From contig NZ_QMKK01000018.1 in the NCBI RefSeq assembly GCF_003287875.1, positions 1 to 60,196 of the forward strand: DNA of 60,196 nucleotides. The letters run 5' to 3'. The translations under genes and the position numbers were made by a program. Shown here piece after piece: positions 16,132-24,789 of the stretch. The stretch comes from Martinezella tropici. GTDB lineage: Bacteria > Pseudomonadota > Alphaproteobacteria > Rhizobiales > Rhizobiaceae. A model generated the notes under the pieces. The model worked only from the letters and a program-made list of their open reading frames with translations. It ran no database searches and was not told the origin of the DNA. Each line of letters begins with the position of its first letter. The stretch's first letter is position 1.

Positions 16132-17355
16132 TCAGCTTTGAACAAGGGAGGTCTGCTTGCCGCCCCGCGCTGCCATCAACACAGTTCCCGCAAGGCATGC
16201 GGCTCCAAGGAACGACATGACACCAAGCGGTCCCTGCAAGTCGATCAGTATGCCGCCCAGGACCGCGCCGCTGGAAATAGCGACCTGGAAAGCAGTTAGG
16301 AGCAATGCTCCTGCGCTTTCAGCTTCGTCCGGCGCGGCACGCGTGATGTAGCTCTGGATGGAGACGGGAAATGCGCCGAAGGCGAAACCCCAAATGGCGA
16401 CTCCGACAATCGCGGCGAGCTCGGACGCACCCACGGTCACGAAGATAGCGGCGGCAACGGCGATCAGGCTCGACGAGAAGACGGTGCCAATAGCAGAGCT
16501 GCGCTCCGCAATCATGCCACCGACAATATTGCCGAAGAAACCACTGACGCCGTAAGCGAGAAGCACCAGCGACACCATCTCGACGTTGAGGTGGGCGATA
16601 CCTTCCAGATAGGGGCGGATATAAGTGAAGCCGGCAAAATGGCCTGCAACGACGAGAAGTGTCGTGATCAGACCCACCCGGATCTTGGGCCGCGTCAGAA
16701 CGGCGCCGAGCGTCGACAAGCCTGCGTGACCTGCCGGTGGTAACGATGGCACGGTGATAGCCTGGGCAATCAATGCAAGCACGCCGACAGCTCCTGCGAG
16801 GACGAAGGACGCTCTCCATCCAAGGGTTGATCCCACATAGGAGCCGATCGGTGCCGCCGTGACGGTGGCGAGGGAGACGCCGGTAAAGATCATCGCCATT
16901 GCTCGGGGGAGATGTTCGATTGGGACCAGCCGCATTGCAAGCGCACCGGCCATTGCCCAGAAGCCGCCAAGCCCGACTCCAAGCAGAACTCGCGATAGGA
17001 GAAGCAAAATCAAATTGTTGGCGGTTGCTGCCAGGACGCAGGAAAGGATCAGAAGAGCAGTAAGGCTAAAGAGCACACGGCGGCGGTCGAAACTTCGGGT
17101 GGCTATGACGATACCCGGGCCTGCAAATGCGGCGACGACAGCCGTTGCAGTCACCGTTTGGCCGGTCTCCCCGGCAGAGAGACCTAGATCGGAAGATATT
17201 GGAGTGAGCAGGCTGGCCGGCAGAAATTCCGCCGTAACGAGACCGAAGACGCCGAGCGCCAGGGCGACGACGGCATCCCATCTTGGTCTTTGGGATGTCT
17301 CTGCCGTCGGCTGGTTGTGAAGGGACGGTTTGGGCTTGAAATCGCTCTCTGCCAT
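16132..17355 (-). CDS. MFS efflux transporter (DHA1 type)
   Basis: Starting at MAESDFKPKPSLHNQ gives 407 residues with about 12 hydrophobic helices. Upstream in-frame codons are atypical and overlap the divergent AraC gene. The first helix (VVALALGVFGLVTAEFLPAS) and GQTVTATAVVAAFAGPGIVI resemble sugar or drug efflux proteins of the AraJ/Bcr-like DHA1 group. LLSRVLLGVGLGGFWAMAGA matches the helix 4-5 region of that group. The substrate is unknown. It is divergent from an AraC regulator with a 99-bp gap, so the two probably form a regulator-pump pair. Confidence 0.85.
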   Translation of the reverse strand: MAESDFKPKPSLHNQPTAETSQRPRWDAVVALALGVFGLVTAEFLPASLLTPISSDLGLSAGETGQTVTATAVVAAFAGPGIVIATRSFDRRRVLFSLTALLILSCVLAATANNLILLLLSRVLLGVGLGGFWAMAGALAMRLVPIEHLPRAMAMIFTGVSLATVTAAPIGSYVGSTLGWRASFVLAGAVGVLALIAQAITVPSLPPAGHAGLSTLGAVLTRPKIRVGLITTLLVVAGHFAGFTYIRPYLEGIAHLNVEMVSLVLLAYGVSGFFGNIVGGMIAERSSAIGTVFSSSLIAVAAAIFVTVGASELAAIVGVAIWGFAFGAFPVSIQSYITRAAPDEAESAGALLLTAFQVAISSGAVLGGILIDLQGPLGVMSFLGAACLAGTVLMAARGGKQTSLVQS

Positions 17356-17454
17356 GGGGTGCAGTCCTATTTTAAGATATCTTGGCGTGCTGTCGATGCC
17401 ATCTGGCAAAAGGTAGTCGTGACAGTCTGTACTTTCCATGCTAGGAAATCCGAG

Positions 17455-18435
17455 ATGCTTGACTATTCGTCCAAAGACAGTATTGGCGAGACTCATGATG
17501 CTCTGAGCGAGATGCTGAGAGGCTTGCGGCTCGACGGCGTTGAATATGGGCGCTGCCGGCTTTCGGAGCCATGGGCGACCTATTTTGCGCCGCAGCTGTC
17601 GGCGAGATTGCATTTCATTTCGTCCGGTTCCGCATGGCTTCAGGCGCCGTCAGGCGATTGGCTCCAGTTGGGACCCGGCGATGCTGCACTTCTGCCGCGT
17701 GGCAATGCGCATGTGATTGCAAGCGAACCAGGCATTCCGCCGGTGCCTTTCGAGCAATTTGACCGCAAGGAAGTCTGCCAGGACGTCTTCGATCTCCAGT
17801 GCCCCGATGCCTGTGGGGGAACGGTGGCTTTGACCGCGGCGATGCGCTTCAATATCGACAATCTTCATCCGTTGCTGCGGTTGATGCCTGACACGATGCT
17901 CACCAGCGATCTGGCGAAGAACGAGCCGGCGATCCCGCATTTGCTCGATGCCATGACGCGTGAAGTGCAAATGGATCGGGTCGGCGCGGGAGGGATACTG
18001 GCCAGGCTCGCGGATGTGTTGACCGCGACGCTGATCAGGACGTGGGTCGAACATGGCTGCGGCGATACAACCGGCTGGATTGCCGCGGTGCGCAACCCCG
18101 AAATCGGCCGCGTACTGGCTGCGATTCACCTCGAACCGGATCGTGACTGGAGCTTGGCAGCACTTGCGAACCTGATGGGCATCTCTCGGTCGGGTTTCGC
18201 CGAGCGCTTCCTGAAAGTCGTGGGTGAAACGCCGGCGCGCTACGTGGCCAGGGTGCGCATGTACCAAGCTCTTCAATGGCTGCGCAATGGAATGCGTGTG
18301 TCCGTGGTCGCGCAGAGGTTGGGCTACGACGCAGAGGCATCGTTCAGCCGTGCCTTCAAGCGTATTATCGGTGCTCCACCGAGCCAGTTCCGCAAGGGCA
18401 GCGAGGCTGACATGAATTCGCTCCCCGTTGATTGA
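17455..18435 (+). CDS. AraC-family regulator with cupin-type sensor
   Basis: The start MLDYSSKDSIGETHDA is preceded by TAGGAAATCC; it gives 326 residues. The N-terminal part (SSGSAWLQAPSGDWLQLGPGDAALLP) is a cupin sensor of the kind found in AraC proteins next to oxidoreductases or pumps. The C-terminal part has the two HTH motifs: LAALANLMGISRSGFAERFL and VSVVAQRLGYDAEASFSRAF. The divergent neighbour is an MFS pump. The gap holds AAGATATCTT (17374-17383), a small palindrome that may be part of an operator. The inducer is not known. Confidence 0.85.
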   Translation: MLDYSSKDSIGETHDALSEMLRGLRLDGVEYGRCRLSEPWATYFAPQLSARLHFISSGSAWLQAPSGDWLQLGPGDAALLPRGNAHVIASEPGIPPVPFEQFDRKEVCQDVFDLQCPDACGGTVALTAAMRFNIDNLHPLLRLMPDTMLTSDLAKNEPAIPHLLDAMTREVQMDRVGAGGILARLADVLTATLIRTWVEHGCGDTTGWIAAVRNPEIGRVLAAIHLEPDRDWSLAALANLMGISRSGFAERFLKVVGETPARYVARVRMYQALQWLRNGMRVSVVAQRLGYDAEASFSRAFKRIIGAPPSQFRKGSEADMNSLPVD

Positions 18436-18477
18436 AGTTCTCACTGTCGAGAATGTGGCACGCCGGCGGCAATCGTT

Positions 18478-19092
18478 TCAGACATTGTCAGCCTTCACGG
18501 ATATGGCGCTCTTCAACGGCATCAGCGCGTGAGACAATGTAGACAGCAGGACGTCTCTTGGCACCCCGTCGGCCGCTTGCACCGATAAGCCGTGGAGAAA
18601 GGCGGCGTAGAATTCCGCCAGGGCGCGCGGGTCCGCGTCGGGTTTCAGCTCGCCGTTCTCCGACGCCTTCTTCAGACGCTCATGTAGGGATGCAGCGCGG
18701 TCCCGGCGGTATGTGCCGAGCCGTCTTCGAACGGCCTGGTTATGGATCGTATAGTTGGTGGCCGCCATCACGATCATGCAGCCATGCGGCTGATTTGGAC
18801 GGGTGTAGAGCGAGACCGCATCGCGCAGAAGCCGCTTGAAGGCATCGAAGACATTCGGCTCCTCGGCCAAGGCACGCGTGGCGAATCCACCCTCCCCGGA
18901 GGCGTACAGCGTAACTGCTTCTTGGAACAGGGCCTCTTTCGATTCGAAAGCAGCGTAGATGCGTGCCGAAGCGATGCCCATGGCATCGACGAGGTCGGAC
19001 ATCGAGACGCCTTCGTAACCTCGCTCCCAGAAGAGGTCACGGGCTTTGGCCAGCGCCTCATCACGATCGAATTCCCGCGGTCTTCCTGCCAT
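18478..19092 (-). CDS. TetR-family repressor
   Basis: The start MAGRPREFDRDEALAKARDL (204 residues) is the typical TetR start. The HTH spans about residues 25-48 (GVSMSDLVDAMGIASARIYAAF). The C-terminal domain is of the TetR_C type (PNQPHGCMIVMAATNYTIHN). It is divergent from an MFS pump, and two near-identical 14-bp sites lie in the gap, so it most likely represses the pump and itself. The ligand is probably a pump substrate but is unknown. Confidence 0.87.
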   Translation of the reverse strand: MAGRPREFDRDEALAKARDLFWERGYEGVSMSDLVDAMGIASARIYAAFESKEALFQEAVTLYASGEGGFATRALAEEPNVFDAFKRLLRDAVSLYTRPNQPHGCMIVMAATNYTIHNQAVRRRLGTYRRDRAASLHERLKKASENGELKPDADPRALAEFYAAFLHGLSVQAADGVPRDVLLSTLSHALMPLKSAISVKADNV

Positions 19093-19104
19093 ACCGAGCC
19101 TCAA

Positions 19105-19176
19105 TCTTTGTCGTTCAACAAATAATCATCTTGACTCGGCTATGCAAGCCTCACATTATTTGTTGATCGACAAAGA
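19105..19176. promoter_or_regulatory. Pair of TetR operators between tetR and the MFS gene
   Basis: Two 22-bp arms (19105-19126 and 19155-19176) are inverted copies with one mismatch. Each arm contains a near-palindromic 14-mer of the form TTGTYGWTCRACAA: TTGTCGTTCAACAA at 19108-19121 and TTGTTGATCGACAA at 19160-19173. The centres are 52 bp apart, about five helical turns. This layout suits a dimeric TetR repressor on divergent promoters. Confidence 0.72.
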
Positions 19177-19193
19177 ATTGACGGAGAGGATAA

Positions 19194-20627
19194 ATGGATC
19201 ACATTGCAGAAAGACCATCAGTCGGAACCGGCGCGGCGAATTTCAACCGGGCGGCTGCGCTCGCGCTCCTCGCATTCGCACAGTTGATCATCTCGCTCGA
19301 TATCAACATCGTCTTCGTGGCCCTGCCGAAAATCGGCGAGGGCCTCAGCTTCTCAGGTCAGACGCTGCAGTGGGTCGTCAGTGCCTACACGGTCTTTTGC
19401 GGCGGCTTTCTGCTATTCGGCGGGCGTGCGGCGGATCTTATCGGCCAACGGCGATTGTTCATCACGGCCCTCGGGCTCTATGCGGCGTCCTCGTTGGTGG
19501 GGGGATTGGCCTGGGAGCCTGCAGTCATCATCGCAGCGCGAGCCGTCCAGGGGATCGGCGGCGCTTTTCTCTTTCCTGCCACGCTCTCCCTCGTCAACCG
19601 GCTGTTTTCAGAGGGAGCGGCGCGCAACCGGGCTCTGGCAGTCTGGGGAGGGGCCGGTGCCAGCGGTCTTACGATCGGATCGCTTGCCGGCGGTTTTCTA
19701 ACGAGCGCTTTTGGCTGGCCGTCGGTGTTTTTCGTCAATGTCTTCCTCGCCTTGATTGCAATCGTCGCAGCCTTCTTCGTTATCCCGCGAGATCCTCACG
19801 TGTCTCATGGCCGCTCCTTCGACTTGCCGGGAGCGCTGACGGTTACCGGAGGCGCCACGCTGCTGGTATTTGCGCTCGTGCAGGGACCGGTGTTCGGGTG
19901 GAATGCCGCACCGATTCTCTGCACTTTCGCTCTTTCGGCGCTTCTGCTGCTGGCATTCATGATCATCGAATCGCAAAGTCGCGATCCATTGATGCCTCTC
20001 AGGCTGTTTGGCAATCGTATGCTTGTGACGAGCATGGCTATCACCTTCCTCTACATGGGTACGTTTGGAGCCCTGCCTTATTTTCTGACAGTGCTGTTTC
20101 AGGATATTCACCATTTCACAGCCTCGGAGACGGGCCTTGCCTTTCTGGTTCCCTCGCTTGCGATTGCCGCCGGTACTCAAATCGGCGAGCGTTATGCCTC
20201 ACGCATTTCGGCGCGATCGACATTGATCGCGGGAATGCTGGTGGGGGCGGCGGGCACGGCTATCATGATTGCCGGGGCATGGCCTGAGAGCAGCTACACA
20301 GCCATCGTTCCCGGTCTGCTCGTTTCGGGAATTGGTCAGGGCGTCGTGTGGACGGCAATGTGGATTATTGCGGGTTCCGGAGTGCCGGATCGCGAACAAG
20401 GTGTCGCATCAGGGATGGCGTCAACCACGATGAACATAGGAAACGCCGTTGGCCTTGCCGTCCTCGTTGGTTTTGCCAATGCGCATGCCGGTCTCGCAGA
20501 TGGCGAGGTATCGTCCGGCGATCTGGCGAGCGGTGTTCGTCTCGCGTTCTGGCTCTGCGCGACGGGCGGCGTCATTGCGACGGTTATTGCCGTGGCGGCG
20601 TTGTTCCGGCCGCGGCGATCGCGATAA
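19194..20627 (+). CDS. MFS multidrug efflux transporter (DHA2, 14-helix type)
   Basis: 477 residues with about 14 hydrophobic helices. Helix 1 (LALLAFAQLIISLDINIVFV) carries the DHA2-type D at its end, and LQWVVSAYTVFCGGFLLFGG RAAD is the A motif region. VQGIGGAFLFPATLSLVNRL matches the helix 5 antiporter motif. Proteins of the EmrB/QacA group export drugs or other small molecules by proton antiport. The ribosome site GAGAGGA precedes the ATG by 6 bases. It is divergent from a TetR gene with two operators between them. Confidence 0.86.
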   Translation: MDHIAERPSVGTGAANFNRAAALALLAFAQLIISLDINIVFVALPKIGEGLSFSGQTLQWVVSAYTVFCGGFLLFGGRAADLIGQRRLFITALGLYAASSLVGGLAWEPAVIIAARAVQGIGGAFLFPATLSLVNRLFSEGAARNRALAVWGGAGASGLTIGSLAGGFLTSAFGWPSVFFVNVFLALIAIVAAFFVIPRDPHVSHGRSFDLPGALTVTGGATLLVFALVQGPVFGWNAAPILCTFALSALLLLAFMIIESQSRDPLMPLRLFGNRMLVTSMAITFLYMGTFGALPYFLTVLFQDIHHFTASETGLAFLVPSLAIAAGTQIGERYASRISARSTLIAGMLVGAAGTAIMIAGAWPESSYTAIVPGLLVSGIGQGVVWTAMWIIAGSGVPDREQGVASGMASTTMNIGNAVGLAVLVGFANAHAGLADGEVSSGDLASGVRLAFWLCATGGVIATVIAVAALFRPRRSR

Positions 20628-21363
20628 AGCCCTACAAGAAACTGCCACATCCAGGCGCGACGGAAAGAACGTGCACTTTGTCGCGCCCCCAATAGTTGGT
20701 TTGCCCAGGCAAGCCGATACGTTCTTTGTGCAAGAACGCAAATATGCCTTTTATAGCGGAAAAAAGCAGATACCTTTGGGAGGCATATTTGTCGAAGCAG
20801 GTCAGATCACGTCAAGGCTGACATCATGCTAGGACGACTTTTCAGCTTAGAAAGTCCATATCACTTCTAGTCCCGAACGCGTATATAGCTAACGGAAGAA
20901 AGTGTTTTCTTCTGTTCCATATACAAAGAAATGTCTAGCAAAAACATTATGTTATATGGATGCGAAATTCGCTACCATATGGGTAAATTGTGAGTAAATA
21001 TGGTGGTCGAAGTGCGTTCCGCCGCACCTTGCTGAAGTGCCAGCCTAGATCTTAGCCATCAGTGAGTGAGCTACAGGGCTTTTCGACATTTCTGTTGCAT
21101 CCGCGGTATTGAAACCTTTGTTTCTAGTTCTTTTGTCGTGAGAACCGGGAGGGGCCGTGCTGATATCGGCCCACGGCGGTTACGGAAAGGTCCGGCGTCG
21201 AGACTTCGGCCGGCTCGGCAGTCTGGGGCCATCCGCCCATGACTCAATGCTCCAACCCTTGCACCGAGCTTTGCTGTCTCAACATCAACCGTCGTTCGAA
21301 CTCTCAAATTCAGAGGGCGCGATATCTATTCGAGATCAGTCGATCAAAATTGGCGGCCGGGGT
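20628..21363. other. Gene-free stretch with an AT-rich core
   Basis: This 736-bp gap has no credible gene. The part 20870-21010 is AT-rich and contains GCTACCA (20971-20977) and GTGAGTAAA (20990-20998), the same two motifs found upstream of repA at 11579-11599. TCTAGCAAAA near 20930 also resembles a motif next to the ctRNA gene (14084-14093). The rest shows no clear repeat. Confidence 0.35.
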
Positions 21364-21855
21364 TCACAACGAAGGGCTGGAATTCATCGACTTGCGCAGA
21401 AGCCGGATAGCCTCGGCGACAGTCCGTCCTGTGGCGGGCGGCGGGTCGGCGCGTTCGCAGAATTCACGCCATACATAGAGGGTTAGCTCCGCGCCATCCG
21501 TTTCCGAGTTCCCCTGCCCTTCTGTAAGACTTTCCAGCACCCGATAGCGGGGATCTTGCCAGAAGAGCTCCTCGACCCAATCGTAGATCGGGATCACATG
21601 GAAGTGGATCGTATAGTCGGGAATGTGCCCATAGCGGCTTATATAGACACGTCGCGCACTCAGCCGCTGTCTCAGGTTGGTCTGTACTCGTGCCAGCAAG
21701 GGGCCGAGCTCCTGCAAGGTGCCCGCGGACAATTCCGATAAATCGGTGGCAAAGTTTTTAGAGCTGATAATAAGATAGCCGGGGAGAGCCGAATCTGCGC
21801 GATGAGTGACAAGCCATCCGTCAGTTTCGGCTATAAAATGTGGATCGAGCTTCAA
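21364..21855 (-). CDS. HIT-family (histidine triad) protein, TTG start
   Basis: 163 residues. The start codon is TTG, supported by the very strong GGGGAGG ribosome site just upstream; no ATG fits. PGYLIISSKNFATDLSEL and IHFHVIPIYDWVEELFW correspond to HIT-fold beta strands. The triad reads T-x-H-x-H, so the first His of the usual HxHxH motif is replaced by Thr (DYTIHFHVIP). HIT proteins act on nucleotide conjugates. The remaining His pair may still support catalysis or only binding. It lies alone between an MFS gene and a region of palindromes. Confidence 0.7.
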   Translation of the reverse strand: MKLDPHFIAETDGWLVTHRADSALPGYLIISSKNFATDLSELSAGTLQELGPLLARVQTNLRQRLSARRVYISRYGHIPDYTIHFHVIPIYDWVEELFWQDPRYRVLESLTEGQGNSETDGAELTLYVWREFCERADPPPATGRTVAEAIRLLRKSMNSSPSL

Positions 21856-22062
21856 ACAGCCTCCCCTTTCGCCTGTCCAACCACAGCGGTTTTGTACGGC
21901 GCTTCACTTTCGCCGGATCGATGGCTGGCATGGAGCAAGCTTGAGTATCGAACCGCATGAGGTGAGCGACATAGGCTTGGACTATTCACGTCGAGAAGCG
22001 AAATGGCAAGCGCTGACGCTCCACGTCTTTCCGGCCGCCGCTGACCGTTCATGTCCTTCATC

Positions 22063-22088
22063 AAAACCCTGACAGCTGTCAGGGTTTT
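22063..22088. repeat. Perfect 26-bp palindrome, candidate parS site 1
   Basis: The half-site AAAACCCTGACAG is followed directly by its exact complement. The core is shared with 14045-14062 after repB and with 22191-22222. A RepB centromere is the leading explanation. A transcription terminator is less likely because no supported gene ends beside it. Confidence 0.6.
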
Positions 22089-22190
22089 GGCTGTAGGATC
22101 AATATTTCAATAGGAGGAACGAGGCTCGTCTCCGAACGGTTCACGGCAGGTGTGAACTTTCGCCTCGGCTTTTCGCCCGATATGCAATGG

Positions 22191-22222
22191 ATGAAAACCC
22201 TGACAGCTGTCAGGGTTTTCAT
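22191..22222. repeat. Perfect 32-bp palindrome, candidate parS site 2
   Basis: The half-site ATGAAAACCCTGACAG is followed by its exact complement. It is centred 131 bp from the copy at 22063-22088. Two perfect copies so close together, with the same core as the site behind repB, suit a cluster of centromere sites. Confidence 0.6.
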
Positions 22223-22960
22223 GAGCAAGCTTGTTATCTCCCAGCCGAGCAGGCGTGAGTTTCCGGCGGCGCCTAATGCCTCTATGAGGCTCTCCAGCCG
22301 AGAAGACATCGCGCAAAATGACGGCGAGGGGAATATCGCGTGGGGAGCAAGCCTCAGCATCCGGAACGTCGCTGGGCAAGGCGAAAGTGAAGCTTGGCCC
22401 AGCATCTGCTCGTTGAACCTGTCAAACTTCGCCATCGAACATCATCGACGATCCGGCTTGTGCAATGGGATGGCCGGTGATCTGGCTGAACACGCCGTAC
22501 CGGTCGCCATTCGAAAGGATGACACCGACATAATTGGAAGGCATCGGTAGAAAGCGTTTTTGAGGAGCGGGCGTTCCGCTCCGATAGCGCGATAAATGGC
22601 GAGGCGATCGAGCTTCAGTGCGGCGCAATTACCAAGAAAACGCATCCTTAGGGGCTGACACGGGCCGAAGAGTTGTCTCCCCTCCCGGCTCTCGCGACAC
22701 ATATGCTTCAGGCCACGCCCGACGCTTCATCCAAGTGGTGCTGCCGGCGATGCCGATTTCGCCCGTGTCCCAGGTGATGTGGTGCCGCTCAGCAGATATG
22801 GATCGCGCACGGAAGGCCGCGCCTTTCTCCTGCGCGGCTGCGCCACTGGCTGGGGCGGCAGATGCAGCCCTCGTCAGTATATCCGGCTGGTTTGCCGGGC
22901 CGTCGGCCCCGTGCGGCCGAGTCCGAACGCCGGTCGGTGTTCGCGTGCCGTCGAACGGGC

Positions 22961-23434
22961 TCAGCCGCGTCTGGCAGCCTCGATCGCAGCGACGTCGATC
23001 TTGCGCATGGTCATCATCGCATCGAAGGCGCGTTTTGCCTCATCGCCGCCAACTGCGAGTGCTTCCATCAGGATGCGCGGTGTGATCTGCCAGGAAACAC
23101 CCCATCTATCCTTGCACCAGCCACACTCGCTTTCCTGGCCGCCATTGTTAACAATGGCGTTCCAGTAGCGATCCGTCTCTTCCTGATCTTCGGTGGCGAT
23201 CTGAAAGGAGAAGGCTTCATTATGTTTGAATACGGGACCACCGTTCAGCCCAACGCAGGGAATGCCCGCTACCGTAAACTCAACGACCAGCACATCGCCT
23301 TGCTTGCCTTCCGGATAGTCGCCGGGAGCTCGGATGACGGCGCCCATCGCACTATCTGGAAAGGTTTCGACATAGAAGCGGGCAGCGGCTTCGGCGTCCT
23401 TGTCGTACCACAGGCAGATCGTGTTCTTTGCCAT
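22961..23434 (-). CDS. VOC-family protein (PhnB-like)
   Basis: The start MAKNTICLWYDKDAEAAARF (157 residues) follows GGGAAGGAAA. FYVETFPDSAMGAVIRAPGD, GLNGGPVFKHNEAFSFQIAT and WGVSWQITPRILMEAL are characteristic of the PhnB/3-demethylubiquinone-like group of the vicinal oxygen chelate superfamily. Members are often called glyoxalase-related, with undefined substrates. The YWNAIVNNGGQESECGWCKDRWG segment is also typical. It is a lone gene; the neighbours do not suggest a pathway. Confidence 0.82.
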   Translation of the reverse strand: MAKNTICLWYDKDAEAAARFYVETFPDSAMGAVIRAPGDYPEGKQGDVLVVEFTVAGIPCVGLNGGPVFKHNEAFSFQIATEDQEETDRYWNAIVNNGGQESECGWCKDRWGVSWQITPRILMEALAVGGDEAKRAFDAMMTMRKIDVAAIEAARRG

Positions 23435-23912
23435 TGCAAGTTTCCTTCCCGGTTGTTGTGATTTTCGATGGGAAATAGGCGACAGGTTGTCTTTCTCCAG
23501 TCCTGGGAGAGCTATTTTGCGCTTGATGCCAGTCAAACAGCCTTTAAATTGTTCGGCATGATCACTTCGGACCGATTGCGGAAAGGCGAGGCGGTGCTGT
23601 CCGCGACAATAGCCTCGGCATACTCACCCTTAATCTATCTATTGGATCTGCGGTACCGCCAGCTTGCGCGACCGCGAGGTCGGCGCTTCAGCATATCATG
23701 AATATTTCGAAGAAATGACTAACGGAAGTATTTGCGCTTTTAAGTTCAATATAGTGAAAGAGCCATGCTTATCCATACGGTTAACAAGGTCTGAAAAGCA
23801 GGCGGAGGTGTAACTGGCGCAAAATTGCCTGGCAATTCGGAACCGCCGGAGGCTCAAGCGGCTCTCAATTGCGATGGACCGACAAAGCTGTTTATCTAAC
23901 GAGAAATTGCAA
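23435..23912. other. Gene-free stretch
   Basis: This 478-bp stretch contains no open frame with a recognisable family or a convincing ribosome site. It includes the promoter region of the leftward VOC gene. No repeat stands out. Confidence 0.35.
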
Positions 23913-24092
23913 ATGGCTGAACCGCAAAAGGCTGCGTTTGAGATGGCCCCTTATCTGCTATTATTTTTCATTTTCGTCACATGCGGCCTGGTCGATATGA
24001 CGCGCCCTCGAAACTCTGTTAGACCGGTAAGTGACCGAGACATCGAAACGCTTACAAAGCGGCTTTCAAAATTGAATCCAAGGAGACGGTAG
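23913..24092 (+). CDS. Possible small membrane protein
   Basis: A 59-residue frame starting MAEPQKAAFEM with one strong hydrophobic helix (APYLLLFFIFVTCGLVDM) and a basic tail. No family is recognised and the ribosome site is weak. A second hydrophobic reading frame without a standard start codon (KLIGLLLVIALLTDTLLIAW) follows immediately, to 24178. The pair may be two coupled small membrane peptides, a frameshifted gene, or chance. Confidence is low. Confidence 0.3.
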   Translation: MAEPQKAAFEMAPYLLLFFIFVTCGLVDMTRPRNSVRPVSDRDIETLTKRLSKLNPRRR

Positions 24093-24257
24093 AGCGACGA
24101 AAGCTCATAGGCCTCCTTCTGGTGATTGCACTGCTAACCGACACACTCCTCATTGCGTGGATAGTTCGTTTCGCCTGATAGGTGGCCGCTGACTGCCGTA
24201 TCTCTCCCCGCAGGAACAAAGACACCATCGATTCCGTTTCAGCACCAGAGGTCGATT

Positions 24258-24560
24258 ATGGTGATGTATGGAATATGGCAGAGACCTGTAAATATCCTGC
24301 TGCAGTGCGTCGGCGAGTTGCGGGCGATCAACAGCAGTTCGGAAGCACTCGACTGTCTGTTGGCGGATTGGCCCGTCGAGGAGGATCAGGCCTATCAGGA
24401 CGCGTTGATCATCTGTCGCGCCTCTGTCGAGGGTAATTCCAATCCGGAGATCGCGCGGGATGCCTTTATCGTGGCGGCATACGAAGCTCACATCTATATG
24501 AAGCTCGGATATATCGACCGCGATTTTATCGCTATCAAACCATCGAAACCGGTATTTTGA
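24258..24560 (+). CDS. DUF982 domain protein
   Basis: A 100-residue protein starting MVMYGIWQRPVNILLQ with GAGG 7-10 bases upstream. The pattern W-PV, ALDCLLADWP, AYQDALIICRASVEG and ARDAFIVAAYEAHIYM is the DUF982 signature, a family very common on rhizobial plasmids and of unknown function. The gene stands alone. An inverted repeat overlaps its stop codon. Nothing in the neighbours explains its role. Confidence 0.85.
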   Translation: MVMYGIWQRPVNILLQCVGELRAINSSSEALDCLLADWPVEEDQAYQDALIICRASVEGNSNPEIARDAFIVAAYEAHIYMKLGYIDRDFIAIKPSKPVF

Positions 24561-24598
24561 GAATTGTGCGCATCCGCTGTGCTCCGATATTCTCAAAT
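24555..24598. terminator. Inverted repeat at the end of the DUF982 gene
   Basis: TTTGAGAAT (24556-24564) and ATTCTCAAA (24589-24597) are perfect complements separated by 24 nt. It overlaps the DUF982 stop codon. It could form a long-loop hairpin at the transcript end. No T-run is present. Confidence 0.35.
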
Positions 24599-24789
24599 CG
24601 CGAAGCCACAACGCCGCCGTTCCGGGTCGGCAGATCGCCCTACTATTGCCCCATAGAAAACGTTTGGCGGCCACATTGTCGCCGGATCGGTCCTCAACCC
24701 TAACCAGCGGCTAAATCACTGCGATATGCCGCCTTTCGCTCTACGCCACTTAAAGAGGTGTTCCCCCGCACTATCGAAGAGGAATCAAG

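Larger units (their letters stand above)
21856..22960. other. Gene-free stretch, possibly decayed, carrying two palindromes
   Basis: This 1.1-kb stretch holds two long palindromes (22063-22088 and 22191-22222). Several overlapping open frames of 60-155 codons occur on both strands, but none has a family motif, a good ribosome site or consistent coding bias. The 22.4-22.9 kb part may be the remains of a dead gene. Confidence 0.4.

Noticed and set aside
20628..21363. Small frames in the gap between the DHA2 pump and the HIT gene
   Set aside because: None has a ribosome site or family motif and coding bias is inconsistent.
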